A stretch of 64,000 nucleotides of DNA from Roseovarius gahaiensis (GTDB lineage: Bacteria; Pseudomonadota; Alphaproteobacteria; Rhodobacterales; Rhodobacteraceae): positions 34,429-98,428 of the forward strand of contig NZ_JAAORB010000009.1 in assembly GCF_011601345.1 (NCBI RefSeq), given 5' to 3'. The notes below the pieces were generated by a model. The model made no database searches, was not told the DNA's origin, and saw nothing but the letters and a program-made list of their open reading frames with translations. The position numbers and the translations under genes were made by a program. Of this stretch, positions 1 to 9,307 are shown piece by piece. Position 1 is the first letter of the stretch; every line of letters starts with the position of its first letter.

Positions 1-548
1 AACAGCGGCAATTGCGGATAACGCCCGGCCACATCGCGCGCCCATTGGTAATCGGCCTCATCAAAGATCACGATCTTGAGGACCATGTCAGCGCCCTGCC
101 CTGCAGCCAAACAGGCGTCAAACGCATCCCAATCCACTTGCATCTTGCTTGACGGCGGCTTGGGGCTTAGCACAAGCATATCCAAGTCCGAGAACCAGCC
201 CTGCGCAACCGACCCTTGGGTTTCCAAGGCAAAGCCATAGCCCTGTGCGTGCCCAAGGCGGATCACCTCGGCCAAGGGCTGAATGGCCGGGTTACCCCCA
301 GAGAGAGACACAAGCAGCGGCTGCCCACCCGATAGCCGGGCGACCTCGTCCATGATGTCTTGGGCGGTCATGGGCGTCCATGTTGCGCGATACGCTGAAT
401 CGACCGCGTGCAGGCTATCGCACCAGTCGCAGCGATAGTCGCAGCCGCCGGTGCGCACGAACACCGTCGGCACCCCGATCAGCGCGCCTTCACCCTGAAT
501 GGTCGGGCCGAATATCTCGGACACGCGGATGAGACTGGCCTCGCTCAT
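1..548 (-). CDS. queE: 7-carboxy-7-deazaguanine synthase QueE (3' end outside window)
   Basis: Radical-SAM enzyme converting 6-carboxy-tetrahydropterin to 7-carboxy-7-deazaguanine, a cytoplasmic step in preQ0/queuosine synthesis. Reading leftward from the ATG at 548 the frame stays open to the window edge (about 182 residues). The N-terminus has the QueE substrate-loop signature FGPTIQGEG, followed by the cluster motif CDYRCDWC (CxxxCxxC spacing that ligates the 4Fe-4S cluster) and then LSGGNPA, a SAM-binding glycine stretch. The start overlaps the stop of queD (ATGA), implying translational coupling. The gene is cut only by the window end, not by a mutation. Identification is secure from the motifs and the queC-queD neighbours. 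Confidence 0.93.
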   Translation of the reverse strand, partial: MSEASLIRVSEIFGPTIQGEGALIGVPTVFVRTGGCDYRCDWCDSLHAVDSAYRATWTPMTAQDIMDEVARLSGGQPLLVSLSGGNPAIQPLAEVIRLGHAQGYGFALETQGSVAQGWFSDLDMLVLSPKPPSSKMQVDWDAFDACLAAGQGADMVLKIVIFDEADYQWARDVAGRYPQLPL

Positions 549-901
549 GGCCGGTATTCGGCCCATGTCTTGGGGGTCTCGCTGACCTTGACCGCCGAAA
601 CCTCGGGCCAGCGCGCGGCGCACCAATCATAAAAATGCTTGGCCATGCGTTCCGCGGTCACACCGTCATCGCCCAGAATGTCATTCAGGTGACGGTGATC
701 CAGCTCATCGTCGATATAGCGTTTGAACGCGCCCAGATCGAGGTAGTCGCGCACAAACCCATGCGCGTTCAGCTCCGCCGCGCGCATTTCGACCACAACG
801 ATGTAATTATGGCCGTGCAGGCGCGCGCATTGGTGGTCGTCCGGCAATCCGAACAACTGATGCGAGGCGGAAAAATGGAATTCTTTGGTGATCGTATACA
901 T
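545..901 (-). CDS. queD: 6-carboxy-5,6,7,8-tetrahydropterin synthase QueD
   Basis: Converts 7,8-dihydroneopterin triphosphate to 6-carboxytetrahydropterin, the second step of queuosine precursor synthesis. The 118-residue length is normal for the PTPS-like fold. Visible hallmarks are the zinc-binding histidines in FSASHQL and in the motif CARLHGHNY, and the C-terminal [10 protein letters not shown] segment with the catalytic-type Glu. It starts one base after the queC stop and overlaps queE by 4 bp, so queC-queD-queE form one tightly packed leftward operon. Its substrate would come from FolE2, encoded at 57 kb in this window. Confidence 0.95.
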   Translation of the reverse strand: MYTITKEFHFSASHQLFGLPDDHQCARLHGHNYIVVVEMRAAELNAHGFVRDYLDLGAFKRYIDDELDHRHLNDILGDDGVTAERMAKHFYDWCAARWPEVSAVKVSETPKTWAEYRP

Positions 902-1594
902 TCAGCGGCCCTCCACCACACTGCGCCAATAGTCGGGATCGGCATACACCGTCGGGTCATCCACCCCGGCCAGATGAAACGCCTCGCGCCGCTCAACACA
1001 GGTTCCACAGCGCCCGCAATGCAGATCGCCGCCCTTGTAACAGGACCATGTGTCGGCAAAGGGCGTATTATGCCGCGCGCCCTCGGTCACGATGTCAGCC
1101 TTCGAGATGGTGACAAACGGTGTGTACAGATCCACCTTGGCCACCCCGTCAAGCGCCTTGGTTTCCATGGCCTGAAAGGCGTCGATGAAATCGGGGCGGC
1201 AATCGGGATAGATGAAATGATCACCCCCATGCACAGCCGCCGCGATCGCACTGGCCCCTTGCGCCGCCGCCATACCAAAGCCAACGGCCAGCATGATGGC
1301 GTTGCGGTTGGGCACCACGGTGATGCGCATCGTGTCCTCTTGGTAGTGCCCGTCTGGCACATCCACATCATCGGTCAACGCCGATCCGGACAGCGCCGCG
1401 CCCACGCTGCGCAGATCAACCACGTGATGCGCCACATCCAAGCGCTGTGCACAGGCTGCCGCAAAATCCAGTTCTTTCGCGTGACGCTGACCATAATCAA
1501 ACGACAGCAAAGCCGTCAGATCGCGTTCAGCCGCGACTTTATGGGCAAGCGATACGGAATCCAGCCCGCCCGAGCAGATAACAATAGTCTTCAT
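902..1594 (-). CDS. queC: 7-cyano-7-deazaguanine synthase QueC
   Basis: ATP-dependent synthase that turns 7-carboxy-7-deazaguanine into preQ0. The ATG at 1594 is chosen because it opens with MKTIVICSGGLDSVSLA, carrying the PP-loop SGGLDS that binds ATP, and has AGGAC upstream; the frame remains open further upstream but with non-coding-looking residues. The C-terminus carries the zinc-binding cysteine cluster (SWSCYKGG, then HCGRCGTCVERREAF). Length 230 aa is standard. It is the first gene of the queCDE operon. I looked for a preQ1 riboswitch in the 120 bp leader and did not see one. Confidence 0.95.
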   Translation of the reverse strand: MKTIVICSGGLDSVSLAHKVAAERDLTALLSFDYGQRHAKELDFAAACAQRLDVAHHVVDLRSVGAALSGSALTDDVDVPDGHYQEDTMRITVVPNRNAIMLAVGFGMAAAQGASAIAAAVHGGDHFIYPDCRPDFIDAFQAMETKALDGVAKVDLYTPFVTISKADIVTEGARHNTPFADTWSCYKGGDLHCGRCGTCVERREAFHLAGVDDPTVYADPDYWRSVVEGR

Positions 1595-1715
1595 ATGTCT
1601 TGTCCTTGTTTTGAGCGGGTAGGCTGCGACCGCATGGGGCGCATCTAGGCCTTTCGCGACCAAATGGCAAGAACACGCCCTTGGATCACCCCATGATCCG
1701 GGCCATAACAGGTAT

Positions 1716-2258
1716 ATGGAGATTTCCGACCTTGCCTTTGAACATGCCCCGATTGGACTGGCCGTTTTGGAAAAACGGATCATCCGGCATTGTAATCGGC
1801 AATTCGCAGCCACGTTCGGCGGGCAAACATCGGATTTTAGCGATGTCCCGCTTGCGCGCTATTATCCATCCATCGAAGATTACAGCCGGATCGGCGAACG
1901 CGCCTTGGCGGCAATGCGCGCCACCGGGCGTTACAGCGACGAACGGATCATGAAACGCAGCAACGGCACGCTTTTCTGGTGCCGTGCGCGCGGACAATCG
2001 CTCACCCCCGACGATCCGTTTCAGCGCGGGGTCTGGTCCTTTACCGACTTGTCCGATGAACGCCCGCTGGTCGAACTGACCCACCGCGAACGCGAGGTTG
2101 CGATTCTGACCTGCCGGGGCCTGACCTCAAAGGAAATCGGCCTTGAACTGGGGCTGAGCTATCGCACCATCGAAGTCTATCGCGCCCGCCTGCTAGAGAA
2201 GTTTCAGGCGCGCAAACTGGCCGAACTGGTGGCCAAACTGTCGGGCATGCCGCTCTAG
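1716..2258 (+). CDS. PAS domain / LuxR-type HTH transcriptional regulator
   Basis: Small 180-residue regulator. Residues about 1-110 look like a PAS fold (start AFEHAPIGLAVLE, later GTLFWCRARGQSL and WSFTDLSDERP). Residues about 115-178 form a GerE/LuxR helix-turn-helix (LTHREREVAILTCRGLTSKEIG, then YRTIEVYRARLLEK). No phosphoacceptor receiver domain is present, so it probably responds to a ligand or redox signal through the PAS domain; this is inference. It is divergent from queC with about 120 bp between them and lies upstream of accB. An AGG lies about 7 nt before the ATG. The target genes are unknown. Confidence 0.82.
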   Translation: MEISDLAFEHAPIGLAVLEKRIIRHCNRQFAATFGGQTSDFSDVPLARYYPSIEDYSRIGERALAAMRATGRYSDERIMKRSNGTLFWCRARGQSLTPDDPFQRGVWSFTDLSDERPLVELTHREREVAILTCRGLTSKEIGLELGLSYRTIEVYRARLLEKFQARKLAELVAKLSGMPL

Positions 2259-2429
2259 ACTTGACCTCGGGGCGCTTTTCCGGCTTTTCCCCCTCGAAAT
2301 TAAGGGCCATATCCCCCATGTTGTGAGGGGAATGCCCGCTTTTCTATGCTCCAAGCTTGCCCTATAAGCGGCAAAAACCAGTGAAACGCGTTGGCGCAGG
2401 CAAGCCATCGCAAGCGGTCGAGGAACCCG

Positions 2430-2969
2430 ATGCCGAATAAAAACCATGAAACGGATGTGGCCTTTATCAAGGCGCTGGCCGAATTGCTGAATGACAACGA
2501 TCTGACCGAACTTCAGGTCAAACGCGACTACGGCGAAAACGACAGTCTGAATGTCCGCGTCAGTCGGCAAAAAGAAATTGTCACGCAGATGCAAGCGGCC
2601 CCGGCGCCGGCGGCACAAATGGCCGCCCCCGCGCCTGCCGCTGCGGCCCCGGCGCCGGCGGCACAAATGGCCGCCCCCGCGCCTGCCGCTGCGGCCCCAG
2701 CCCCCGTCGAAACGGCCGAAGACCCCGCCAGCCATCCCGGCGCGGTCACCTCTCCGATGGTGGGCACCGTCTATACGCAGGCCGAGCCCGGCGCGCCCGC
2801 ATTCGTCAGTGTTGGCGACAGCGTCGCCGAGGGTGACACGCTGCTGATCATCGAAGCGATGAAAACAATGAACCATATCCCCGCGACGCGGGCTGGCACC
2901 GTCAAACGCATCTTGGTCGAAGATGGCGCGGCGGTCGAGTATGGCGCACCTTTGATGATCATCGAATAA
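2430..2969 (+). CDS. accB: Acetyl-CoA carboxylase biotin carboxyl carrier protein
   Basis: Biotin carrier of acetyl-CoA carboxylase, the first committed step of fatty acid synthesis. The 179-residue protein has an N-terminal helical segment (about 1-50), a low-complexity Ala/Pro linker (about 50-100) and a C-terminal biotinyl domain (about 105-179) with EAMKTMN, where Lys145 would be biotinylated. Start chosen at MPNKNHE because GAGG lies upstream and family members begin there; an in-frame start exists 39 bp earlier. The linker contains a perfect 48-bp tandem duplication. accC follows after 10 bp in the same operon. Confidence 0.95.
   Translation: MPNKNHETDVAFIKALAELLNDNDLTELQVKRDYGENDSLNVRVSRQKEIVTQMQAAPAPAAQMAAPAPAAAAPAPAAQMAAPAPAAAAPAPVETAEDPASHPGAVTSPMVGTVYTQAEPGAPAFVSVGDSVAEGDTLLIIEAMKTMNHIPATRAGTVKRILVEDGAAVEYGAPLMIIE
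2595..2698 (+). repeat. 48-bp perfect tandem duplication inside accB
   Basis: Two identical consecutive 48-bp units (2595-2642 and 2643-2690) followed by the first 8 bases of a third copy. Each encodes 16 residues of the Ala/Pro-rich linker (core [15 protein letters not shown]). The exact identity, including synonymous positions, suggests a recent duplication by slippage or unequal crossing over. It lengthens the swinging linker without disturbing the frame. Confidence 0.9.
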
Positions 2970-2979
2970 GGACAGGCTG

Positions 2980-4335
2980 ATGTTCGACAAGATCCTCATC
3001 GCCAACAGGGGCGAAATTGCCCTGCGGGTGATCCGTGCGGCGCGCGAAATGGGCATCCAAAGCGTTGCGGTGCATTCCACGGCCGATGCCGATGCCATGC
3101 ATGTGCGCATGGCCGACGAGTCGGTTTGCATCGGCCCGCCGCCTGCGACCGACAGCTATCTGTCCATTCCCGCGATCATCGCAGCCTGCGAGGTCACGGG
3201 CGCACAGGCGATCCACCCCGGCTATGGGTTCTTGTCGGAAAATGCCAATTTTGTTCAGATCGTCGAAGATCATGACCTGAAGTTTATCGGACCAACCGCC
3301 GAGCATATTCGTATCATGGGCGACAAGATCACCGCCAAGGATACGATGAAAAACCTAGGTGTGCCCTGTGTTCCCGGCTCGGATGGGGGCGTGGCGACAC
3401 TGGACGCCGCCCGAAAACTTGGGGACGACATCGGCTACCCAGTGATCATCAAGGCCACCGCTGGCGGCGGCGGGCGTGGTATGAAAGTGGCCAATTCCCC
3501 GGCCGAGATGGAACATGCCTTCATGACCGCGCGGTCAGAAGGCAAGGCCGCGTTCGGCAATGACGAAGTCTATATCGAAAAGTATCTGCAAAAGCCGCGC
3601 CATATCGAAATTCAGGTGTTCGGCGATGGCAAGGGCCGCGCGGTGCACTTGGGCGAACGCGATTGTTCGCTGCAACGCCGGCATCAGAAGGTCTTTGAAG
3701 AGGCCCCCGGCCCAAGCATCACCGAAGAGGAACGCGCACGCATTGGCGCGACCTGCGCCGAGGCTGTGGCGGCCATCAACTATGCCGGGGCTGGCACAAT
3801 CGAGTTTCTCTACGAAGATGGTGAGTTTTACTTCATCGAAATGAACACCCGCCTGCAGGTGGAACACCCGGTGACCGAGGCGATTTTCGGGGTTGATCTG
3901 GTGCAAGAGCAAATCCGAGTGGCCGAAGGCCACCCGATGTCCTTCACCCAAGAAGATCTGAAAATCAACGGTCACGCGATCGAGGTGCGCATCAACGCCG
4001 AGAGGCTGCCGGATTTTGCACCGCGCCCCGGTAAGATCACCCAATTTCATGCGCCCGGTGGCTTGGGCGTGCGCATGGATTCGGCGCTGTATGACGGCTA
4101 TACAATCCCGCCTTACTACGATTCGTTAATCGGGAAGTTGATCGTGCATGCCCCAGACCGGCACAGCGCTTTGACGCGCTTGAACCGGGCCTTGGGGGAA
4201 TTGATCGTCGATGGTGTGGAAACCACCGTGCCGCTGTTCCATGCGCTGCTGCAGGAACCCGATATCCAATCTGGCAATTACTCCATTCACTGGTTGGAAA
4301 AATGGCTGGCTGCCAATCTTGAGCAAGGTGACTGA
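2980..4335 (+). CDS. accC: Acetyl-CoA carboxylase biotin carboxylase subunit
   Basis: Carboxylates the biotin of AccB using ATP and bicarbonate. Full length at 451 residues. It opens with [20 protein letters not shown], has the ATP-grasp glycine-rich loop [13 protein letters not shown] (about 157-169), the [18 protein letters not shown] segment, metal-binding [14 protein letters not shown] with the catalytic Glu/Arg region, and the C-terminal biotin carboxylase domain. The ribosome binding site is AAGGA, 10 bp after accB. No accA or accD is nearby, which is normal. A hairpin with T-run lies about 40 bp after the stop. Confidence 0.97.
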   Translation: MFDKILIANRGEIALRVIRAAREMGIQSVAVHSTADADAMHVRMADESVCIGPPPATDSYLSIPAIIAACEVTGAQAIHPGYGFLSENANFVQIVEDHDLKFIGPTAEHIRIMGDKITAKDTMKNLGVPCVPGSDGGVATLDAARKLGDDIGYPVIIKATAGGGGRGMKVANSPAEMEHAFMTARSEGKAAFGNDEVYIEKYLQKPRHIEIQVFGDGKGRAVHLGERDCSLQRRHQKVFEEAPGPSITEEERARIGATCAEAVAAINYAGAGTIEFLYEDGEFYFIEMNTRLQVEHPVTEAIFGVDLVQEQIRVAEGHPMSFTQEDLKINGHAIEVRINAERLPDFAPRPGKITQFHAPGGLGVRMDSALYDGYTIPPYYDSLIGKLIVHAPDRHSALTRLNRALGELIVDGVETTVPLFHALLQEPDIQSGNYSIHWLEKWLAANLEQGD

Positions 4336-4374
4336 CGCTTAATTCCGGTCCGGATCATTCTTTGGCATCAGCAT

Positions 4375-4393
4375 AAAGCTGCCGCGGCTTTTT
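4375..4393 (+). terminator. Rho-independent terminator of accBC
   Basis: Seven-base-pair stem (4375-4381 with 4385-4391, one G-U pair) around a CCG loop, merging into a run of five T. It lies 40 bp after the accC stop and between convergent genes. Confidence 0.6.
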
Positions 4394-4458
4394 GATCCGT
4401 TTTGGTAATAGTCGGATAACCCCAGCCTGCCGTCGTCGTGCAGTCGCCCCCAATCGAT

Positions 4459-5034
4459 TCAATCCAGATCGAACCCGGCATCACGGGATGCCATGGCAAT
4501 CGCCCCGTGACTGGGAATAAGGCGCGTCGCGGTTGCCCCGTGTATCGGGCGGCGGGGTTTTTCCAAGGCCATGATCGGATCGTGGGTGGTCGCAAAAAGC
4601 CCATCACCGATCACAAGACGCGGATGCAAAGCCATGATTGCGTGGAACCAATCGTGTAACGGCGCAGCACCTTCCAGCACGTCGAACAGAACGACCACAT
4701 CATATCTGCGCCCGGCATGCGCTTCGGCAATGATTTCCGCCAACACATCGGCACTGCGCAGATCAATCCTTTCGCGCAGCCCGATATCCGGCAAGCGCGA
4801 AAACCGCTCAACCAATGCGCTGCAAGGCTCAACCCCCACCACTTGCAAGGCCCCTGCCGCCGCAAAACTGTAGCACCAGCGCCCATCCTCGGCCCCCAAT
4901 AGCAAAACCGTAGAATCCGCGATCACGTGCCGAAACCCATCGACCAACATCGCGTGCCGCGCCTGCATGCGATTGGCCATCATGTTGATGTCGCTTTCAA
5001 AAAATCCGTTTGGGGTTTGATCTTGAACTGTCAT
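4459..5034 (-). CDS. Class I SAM-dependent methyltransferase-like protein
   Basis: A 191-residue protein with a Rossmann-type methyltransferase layout. A VLLLGAEDGRW segment stands where motif I (usually a glycine-rich LGxGxG) is expected, VVGVEPCSALVERF follows as motif II, and VVLFDVLEGAAPLHDW as motif IV. Motif I is divergent, so S-adenosylmethionine binding is likely but not certain. Start chosen at MTVQDQTPNG, preceded by GAAAGGGG/AAGGA; the frame is open 14 codons further. It is convergent with accC and divergent from aat. The substrate cannot be guessed. Confidence 0.65.
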   Translation of the reverse strand: MTVQDQTPNGFFESDINMMANRMQARHAMLVDGFRHVIADSTVLLLGAEDGRWCYSFAAAGALQVVGVEPCSALVERFSRLPDIGLRERIDLRSADVLAEIIAEAHAGRRYDVVVLFDVLEGAAPLHDWFHAIMALHPRLVIGDGLFATTHDPIMALEKPRRPIHGATATRLIPSHGAIAMASRDAGFDLD

Positions 5035-5138
5035 TTCCTTTGCCCCTTTCCTGCAACGGTCTTGCAGGCTTAGCACGGCTAGGGCTACTGAGGGATTAAC
5101 GCCCGCGCCCCACCTTTGAAAAAGTATCCTGCATATAA

Positions 5139-5789
5139 ATGACGCTGCCCTCGCTACAGATCACCCCCGACCTTTTGCTCAAGGCCTATTCGGCCGGTGT
5201 GTTCCCCATGTCCGAGCATCGCGATGACCCAGAAATTTTCTGGGTCGATCCACGCCGCAGGGGTATCCTGCCCTTGAATGGATTTCATATCTCGCGGTCC
5301 TTGGCCCGGCGCATGCGCCGAGGCGGCTATACGGTCACTCTGAACGCTGATTTCAGCGGCGTTCTTGATGGCTGCGCCGATCGGCCAGACACGTGGATCA
5401 ATTGTGAAATCAGACGTTTATACCTTGATCTTCATGCCTTGGGGCACGCCCACTCGATCGAGGTGTCAAAAGATGGCGTCTTGATCGGAGGGGTGTATGG
5501 TGTGGCACTCGGCGCGGCTTTTTTTGGCGAAAGCATGTTTTCAAGGCGCACCGACGCGTCAAAGCTGGCATTGGCCCACCTTACAGATCACCTGCGGCGC
5601 TGTGGCTTTACCCTGTTTGATACGCAGTTCATCACACCGCATCTGGCCAGTCTGGGTGGCGTCGAAATCAGCCGGTCTGAGTATCATGAACTTTTGTCAA
5701 AAGCCTTGGAAAAGACCGCCTCGATTACATCCAGACCGCTTGAAAACGATCCTCATTCGGTCGTGCAGCGCAATACCCAAACATCATAG
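5139..5789 (+). CDS. aat: Leucyl/phenylalanyl-tRNA--protein transferase
   Basis: Adds Leu or Phe from aminoacyl-tRNA to the N-terminus of proteins with Lys/Arg ends, marking them for ClpAP degradation (N-end rule). The 216-residue protein shows the family landmarks LLKAYSAGVFPMSE, FWVDPRRRGILPL, the F-x-G-V-Y-G style GGVYGVALGAAFFGESMFSR core, and FDTQFITPHLASLGGVEISR. No clear Shine-Dalgarno precedes the ATG, so weak or leaderless initiation is possible. Its last 37 bp overlap, tail to tail, the end of the DUF2155 gene on the other strand. clpP and clpX follow 2-4 kb away. Confidence 0.95.
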   Translation: MTLPSLQITPDLLLKAYSAGVFPMSEHRDDPEIFWVDPRRRGILPLNGFHISRSLARRMRRGGYTVTLNADFSGVLDGCADRPDTWINCEIRRLYLDLHALGHAHSIEVSKDGVLIGGVYGVALGAAFFGESMFSRRTDASKLALAHLTDHLRRCGFTLFDTQFITPHLASLGGVEISRSEYHELLSKALEKTASITSRPLENDPHSVVQRNTQTS

Positions 5790-6115
5790 CGGGGGTGCTC
5801 CATGGCGCTCAGCGCCGGGGATGAGGCGATCATCCACCCTTTGAAAATCGGATCGGTTCCGTTGCTGTCTTGAATGGTCAGAAATGCAAAGGCATCACCG
5901 GCAAGGTCGTCCGCAGGGTAGCGGCATTCGCTCAAGATCACCGTCAGCCGACCCAATTCCGTCTTTTCGCCGTTGGCCAGCACCATGTCCACTGAGGTGC
6001 CGTTCAATTTGTCCAACCCGCGCAACACTGCGCCAGTGCCGACAACGACGTCTTGCGCCATGCTGGCCGCCGGCAAAAAAAGTCCGAGCAACAGGCACAG
6101 CGAGCGCAGGTTCAT
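5753..6115 (-). CDS. DUF2155 periplasmic protein
   Basis: A 120-residue secreted protein with a clear signal peptide (MNLRSLCLLLGLFLPAASMAQ, cleavage about residue 21). The mature part carries the DUF2155 pattern: a G-AVLRGLDKLNG start, LTVILSECRYP, FLTIQD, and FKGWMIASSPALSAMEHPRYDVWVLRC. Two cysteines could pair. Function is unknown in the family. The start overlaps the mlaD stop (ATGA), placing it third in the NDUFA12-mlaD-DUF2155 operon. Confidence 0.85.
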   Translation of the reverse strand: MNLRSLCLLLGLFLPAASMAQDVVVGTGAVLRGLDKLNGTSVDMVLANGEKTELGRLTVILSECRYPADDLAGDAFAFLTIQDSNGTDPIFKGWMIASSPALSAMEHPRYDVWVLRCTTE

Positions 6116-6570
6116 TCGGCCGTCCCCTCGTCATCACCGGCGACAAACTTCATCAACAATGACACAAGGCTGATCGACCCCTGAGTGAACTCAATCTCAT
6201 CCCCTGCCGCGAAAGAAAACGGTGATCCGCCGGGCAGAATTTCAACAAAGTTGCCCCCCAACAGACCTTCGGAACTGATGGCAACAGCGCTATCGTCGGG
6301 CACTTCGATGCCGTCGGTGACAGTAAATGTGGTGTCCGCGCGATAGGTCGCCGGATCAAGTTCGATCCCCGTGACCCGGCCCACTTTGACACCAGCCATC
6401 CGTACATCCGTGCCGACATCGACGCCATCCGCGCTGCGGAAACTGGCGCTCAGAGGATATTCCGTGCTGCCACCGGAAAACCCCGTCACTTGCCCGGCGT
6501 AAACCAGAAACCCAATGGCCACGGCCAATACGGCGCCGCCTACAACAACTTCGGTGGTGCTTTCAGACAT
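6112..6570 (-). CDS. mlaD: MlaD-family outer-membrane lipid asymmetry protein
   Basis: Periplasmic substrate-binding subunit of the Mla phospholipid transport system, anchored in the inner membrane. The 152 residues show one N-terminal membrane helix (about 7-27) and a single MCE domain (about 38-120, with VDVGTDVRMAGVKVGRVTGIEL and the SSEGLLGGNFVEILPGG segment). Start at MSESTTEV is preferred because it places the helix as in MlaD; the frame is open 29 codons upstream. The genes for MlaE, MlaF and MlaC are not here, so this copy is detached from its permease genes. Confidence 0.88.
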   Translation of the reverse strand: MSESTTEVVVGGAVLAVAIGFLVYAGQVTGFSGGSTEYPLSASFRSADGVDVGTDVRMAGVKVGRVTGIELDPATYRADTTFTVTDGIEVPDDSAVAISSEGLLGGNFVEILPGGSPFSFAAGDEIEFTQGSISLVSLLMKFVAGDDEGTAE

Positions 6571-6583
6571 CTGTCTTGCGCCC

Positions 6584-6967
6584 TTATTCGGGTGTCCATG
6601 CCTCGTAGTCGCGGCGCTCTGCGGGGGCTTCGCGCCGGATCGAGCCTGCGGGCGCATAGGCCAAGGCCGTGCCCGTCAGGTTTTCTTCGTGCGGTTTTTC
6701 CCACGGCTTGTGGGCCAAGGGCGTTTCTGACGGCAGCTCATCAAAGGTGTGATGCAACCAGCCATGCCAATCCGGGCTGACCCGGCTTGCCTCGGCCTCG
6801 CCGTTGTAAATCACCCAGCGACGGTCACCCTCACGGGATCGGTAAAAAATATTGCCCTGCTCGTCTTCGCCAACTTTCACACCTTTGCGCCACGTATAAA
6901 ATTGTGTGTTGAGCGTTTGCCCATTCCACCACGTAACAGAGCGAAGAAGCGTATTGAGAATGCCCAT
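6584..6967 (-). CDS. NADH:ubiquinone oxidoreductase subunit NDUFA12
   Basis: Accessory subunit of alphaproteobacterial and mitochondrial complex I, on the peripheral arm. The 127-residue protein shows the family core [36 protein letters not shown], and the [13 protein letters not shown] motif. Start at MGILNTLL is supported by GGAGG 7 nt upstream. It heads the leftward cluster with mlaD (13 bp apart) and the DUF2155 gene. The main nuo operon is not in this window. Confidence 0.92.
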   Translation of the reverse strand: MGILNTLLRSVTWWNGQTLNTQFYTWRKGVKVGEDEQGNIFYRSREGDRRWVIYNGEAEASRVSPDWHGWLHHTFDELPSETPLAHKPWEKPHEENLTGTALAYAPAGSIRREAPAERRDYEAWTPE

Positions 6968-7064
6968 TGGGAACCTCCGGTAAAACCTTGTTCTGATATG
7001 GCCCAAATGCGCCAGAAGGTCCAGTGTCGGTTTGCGCCTCATCCCGATCAGCGCGCCCCCGCGT

Positions 7065-7093
7065 AAAAAAGGCCCGCTGAACCAGCGGGCCTT
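7065..7093 (-). terminator. Rho-independent terminator after clpX
   Basis: Perfect 11-bp stem (7069-7079 with 7083-7093) with a three-base loop. On the minus strand it is followed by six T (plus-strand A-run 7065-7070). It lies 25 bp after the clpX stop and is the strongest intrinsic terminator in this part of the window. Confidence 0.9.
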
Positions 7094-7117
7094 ATGCGTC
7101 GGGAGGTCACAACGCGT

Positions 7118-8380
7118 TCACCCGGCGCTGGTGCCTTCTTTTTTCTGATCCGCGTAGATCATCAGCGGTGCGGCATCTGACGTTGCCGCCTCTTCGTTGA
7201 CAACCACTTCTTCCACATCGTCTTGGCCCGGCAATTCAAACATCGTGTCCAGCAAGATATCTTCGAGGATCGACCGCAGGCCGCGCGCGCCGGTCTTACG
7301 TTCGATGGCCCGTTTCGCGATGGCCTGCAGGGCATCATCGGTAAAGGTCAATTGCGCGTCTTCCAGTTCAAACAAACGCTGATACTGCTTGATCAAAGCG
7401 TTCTTGGGCTGCGTGAGGATCGTTACCAACGCGTCTTCGTCCAGATCTTCCAGCGTCGCGATGACAGGCAAACGCCCCACAAACTCGGGAATCAGGCCAA
7501 ACTTCAACAAGTCCTCAGGTTCAAGATCTGTAAAGATCTCGCCGATCCCGCGCGCTTCATCATCGCGGACATCCGCGCCAAAGCCCATTGCACTGCCTTT
7601 GCCACGCTGCGCGATGATCCTGTCCAGACCGGCGAATGCACCGCCGCAGATGAACAGGATATTCGTTGTATCCACCTGAAGGAATTCTTGTTGCGGATGC
7701 TTGCGCCCGCCCTGCGGCGGCACTGCGGCAACAGTGCCTTCCATCAGCTTGAGCAACGCTTGCTGCACGCCTTCGCCCGACACGTCACGGGTGATTGACG
7801 GGTTTTCGGATTTCCGCGTGATCTTATCGACCTCGTCGATATACACGATCCCGCGCTGTGCGCGTTCAACATTGTATTCACTGGCCTGAAGCAGCTTGAG
7901 GATGATGTTTTCAACATCTTCCCCCACATAACCTGCCTCGGTCAATGTGGTTGCATCCGCCATGGTAAACGGCACATCCAGAATTCGGGCAAGTGTCTGC
8001 GCCAGCAATGTCTTGCCGCAGCCTGTCGGCCCAATCAGCAAGATATTCGACTTTTGAAGTTCGATATCGCTTTTGCCTGAATTGTTCAGGCGTTTGTAGT
8101 GATTGTGAACCGCAACCGACAGCACGCGTTTCGCAGTGGCCTGCCCGATCACGTAATCGTCCAGAACATTGCAGATATCGCGCGGTGTTGGCACGCCTTC
8201 GCTGGATTTCAGCCCGGCGCTTTTGGTTTCTTCGCGGATGATGTCCATGCACAGCTCGACGCATTCGTCGCAGATGAACACCGTGGGGCCCGCGATCAGC
8301 TTACGCACCTCGTGCTGGCTTTTGCCGCAGAAGCTGCAGTAAAGTGTATTCTTGCTGTCGCTGCCATTGTTGTTCGACAT
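7118..8380 (-). CDS. clpX: ATP-dependent Clp protease ATP-binding subunit ClpX
   Basis: AAA+ unfoldase that feeds substrates to ClpP in the cytoplasm. Full length at 420 residues. The N-terminal zinc-binding domain has Cys15, Cys18, Cys37 and Cys40 ([14 protein letters not shown]). Walker A is [14 protein letters not shown], Walker [10 protein letters not shown], the pore loop GYVGED, and the C-terminal domain has the usual SRH and [11 protein letters not shown] region. It follows clpP after 143 bp that hold a hairpin, so it may be transcribed partly on its own. Confidence 0.98.
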   Translation of the reverse strand: MSNNNGSDSKNTLYCSFCGKSQHEVRKLIAGPTVFICDECVELCMDIIREETKSAGLKSSEGVPTPRDICNVLDDYVIGQATAKRVLSVAVHNHYKRLNNSGKSDIELQKSNILLIGPTGCGKTLLAQTLARILDVPFTMADATTLTEAGYVGEDVENIILKLLQASEYNVERAQRGIVYIDEVDKITRKSENPSITRDVSGEGVQQALLKLMEGTVAAVPPQGGRKHPQQEFLQVDTTNILFICGGAFAGLDRIIAQRGKGSAMGFGADVRDDEARGIGEIFTDLEPEDLLKFGLIPEFVGRLPVIATLEDLDEDALVTILTQPKNALIKQYQRLFELEDAQLTFTDDALQAIAKRAIERKTGARGLRSILEDILLDTMFELPGQDDVEEVVVNEEAATSDAAPLMIYADQKKEGTSAG

Positions 8381-8490
8381 TCCGTACCTTTCGGGCGGTG
8401 CCCAGCAATTGATCGACAGTTCAGTGCCGATCTCATGGTCGTTTCGAGCCAGCTTAAAACAGGTGACAAGTCACCACAATGTCAAAATGG

Positions 8491-8514
8491 GCGCCGCGAT
8501 TTCAACCGCGGCGC
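8491..8514 (-). terminator. Hairpin between clpP and clpX
   Basis: Eight-base-pair GC-rich inverted repeat (8491-8498 with 8507-8514), loop of 8. On the minus strand it is followed within a few bases by TTTT. It begins 10 bp after the clpP stop and may reduce read-through into clpX. Confidence 0.5.
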
Positions 8515-8523
8515 GCTGACCCG

Positions 8524-9156
8524 TTAGCCTTTCTCGTCGTCCGTTTTCGCACGGTTTTCGACGATCTCGTCAATCAGGCCCCAGTCTTTGGCGTCTTCAG
8601 GCGACATGAAGTTATCGCGCTCCAAAGCATCTTCGACTTTTTCAAGGGTTTGACCTGTATGACGCACGTAAATTTCATTCAAGCGCCGCTTCAACTTCAG
8701 GGTTTCTTCGGCGTGGATCATGATATCCGTGGCCTGACCCTGATAGCCGCCTGATGGCTGGTGCACCATGATTCGGCTATTGGGCAAAGAAAAGCGCATT
8801 CCATGTGCCCCTGCGGTCAACAGCAGCGACCCCATCGACGCCGCCTGCCCGATCACCAATGTGCTGACCTTCGGCTTGATGTATTGCATCGTGTCATAGA
8901 TCGACAGACCACTGGTGACGACGCCACCGGGGCTGTTGATATACATGCTGATTTCCTTGCTTGGGTTTTCAGCTTCCAAGTGCAGCAACTGCGCCACGAT
9001 CAGGCTGGACATGCCATCATGCACCGGACCGTTCACAAAGATAATCCGCTCCTTCAACAGGCGCGAGAAGATGTCATAGGCGCGCTCCCCCCGGCTGGTC
9101 TGCTCGACCACCATCGGGACAAGGGTATTCATATAAGTCTCATAAGGGTCTGTCAT
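8524..9156 (-). CDS. clpP: ATP-dependent Clp protease proteolytic subunit ClpP
   Basis: Barrel-forming serine peptidase of the ClpXP and ClpAP proteases. The 210 residues contain the catalytic Ser107 in [11 protein letters not shown], His132 in MVHQPSGG, and a downstream Asp in the NFMSPEDA region, plus YINSPGG forming the oxyanion region. A short propeptide (about 15 residues) is likely removed. It precedes clpX on the same strand as in most proteobacteria. Confidence 0.98.
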   Translation of the reverse strand: MTDPYETYMNTLVPMVVEQTSRGERAYDIFSRLLKERIIFVNGPVHDGMSSLIVAQLLHLEAENPSKEISMYINSPGGVVTSGLSIYDTMQYIKPKVSTLVIGQAASMGSLLLTAGAHGMRFSLPNSRIMVHQPSGGYQGQATDIMIHAEETLKLKRRLNEIYVRHTGQTLEKVEDALERDNFMSPEDAKDWGLIDEIVENRAKTDDEKG

Positions 9157-9307
9157 GTTCGCCTGCCTATTGGGGAAGTTTCGGTGTTTACCGCTCAGGT
9201 GCTAAGGGAGTCTTAGTCTTGCGCCCCGACCCCTGCAAGGGGAAGACGTATTGTTTTAGTCATGATCTCGCCCTTGAAGGGGCCTCTGCCCGTCCTAGGC
9301 TTGCGTC

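Noticed and set aside
635..1648. A 337-codon plus-strand frame
   Set aside because: Antisense to queD and queC, both with clear catalytic motifs.
1595..1715. Possible preQ1 riboswitch before queC
   Set aside because: The leader lacks the compact hairpin and A-rich pseudoknot tail of preQ1 classes; only an ordinary ribosome binding site is seen.
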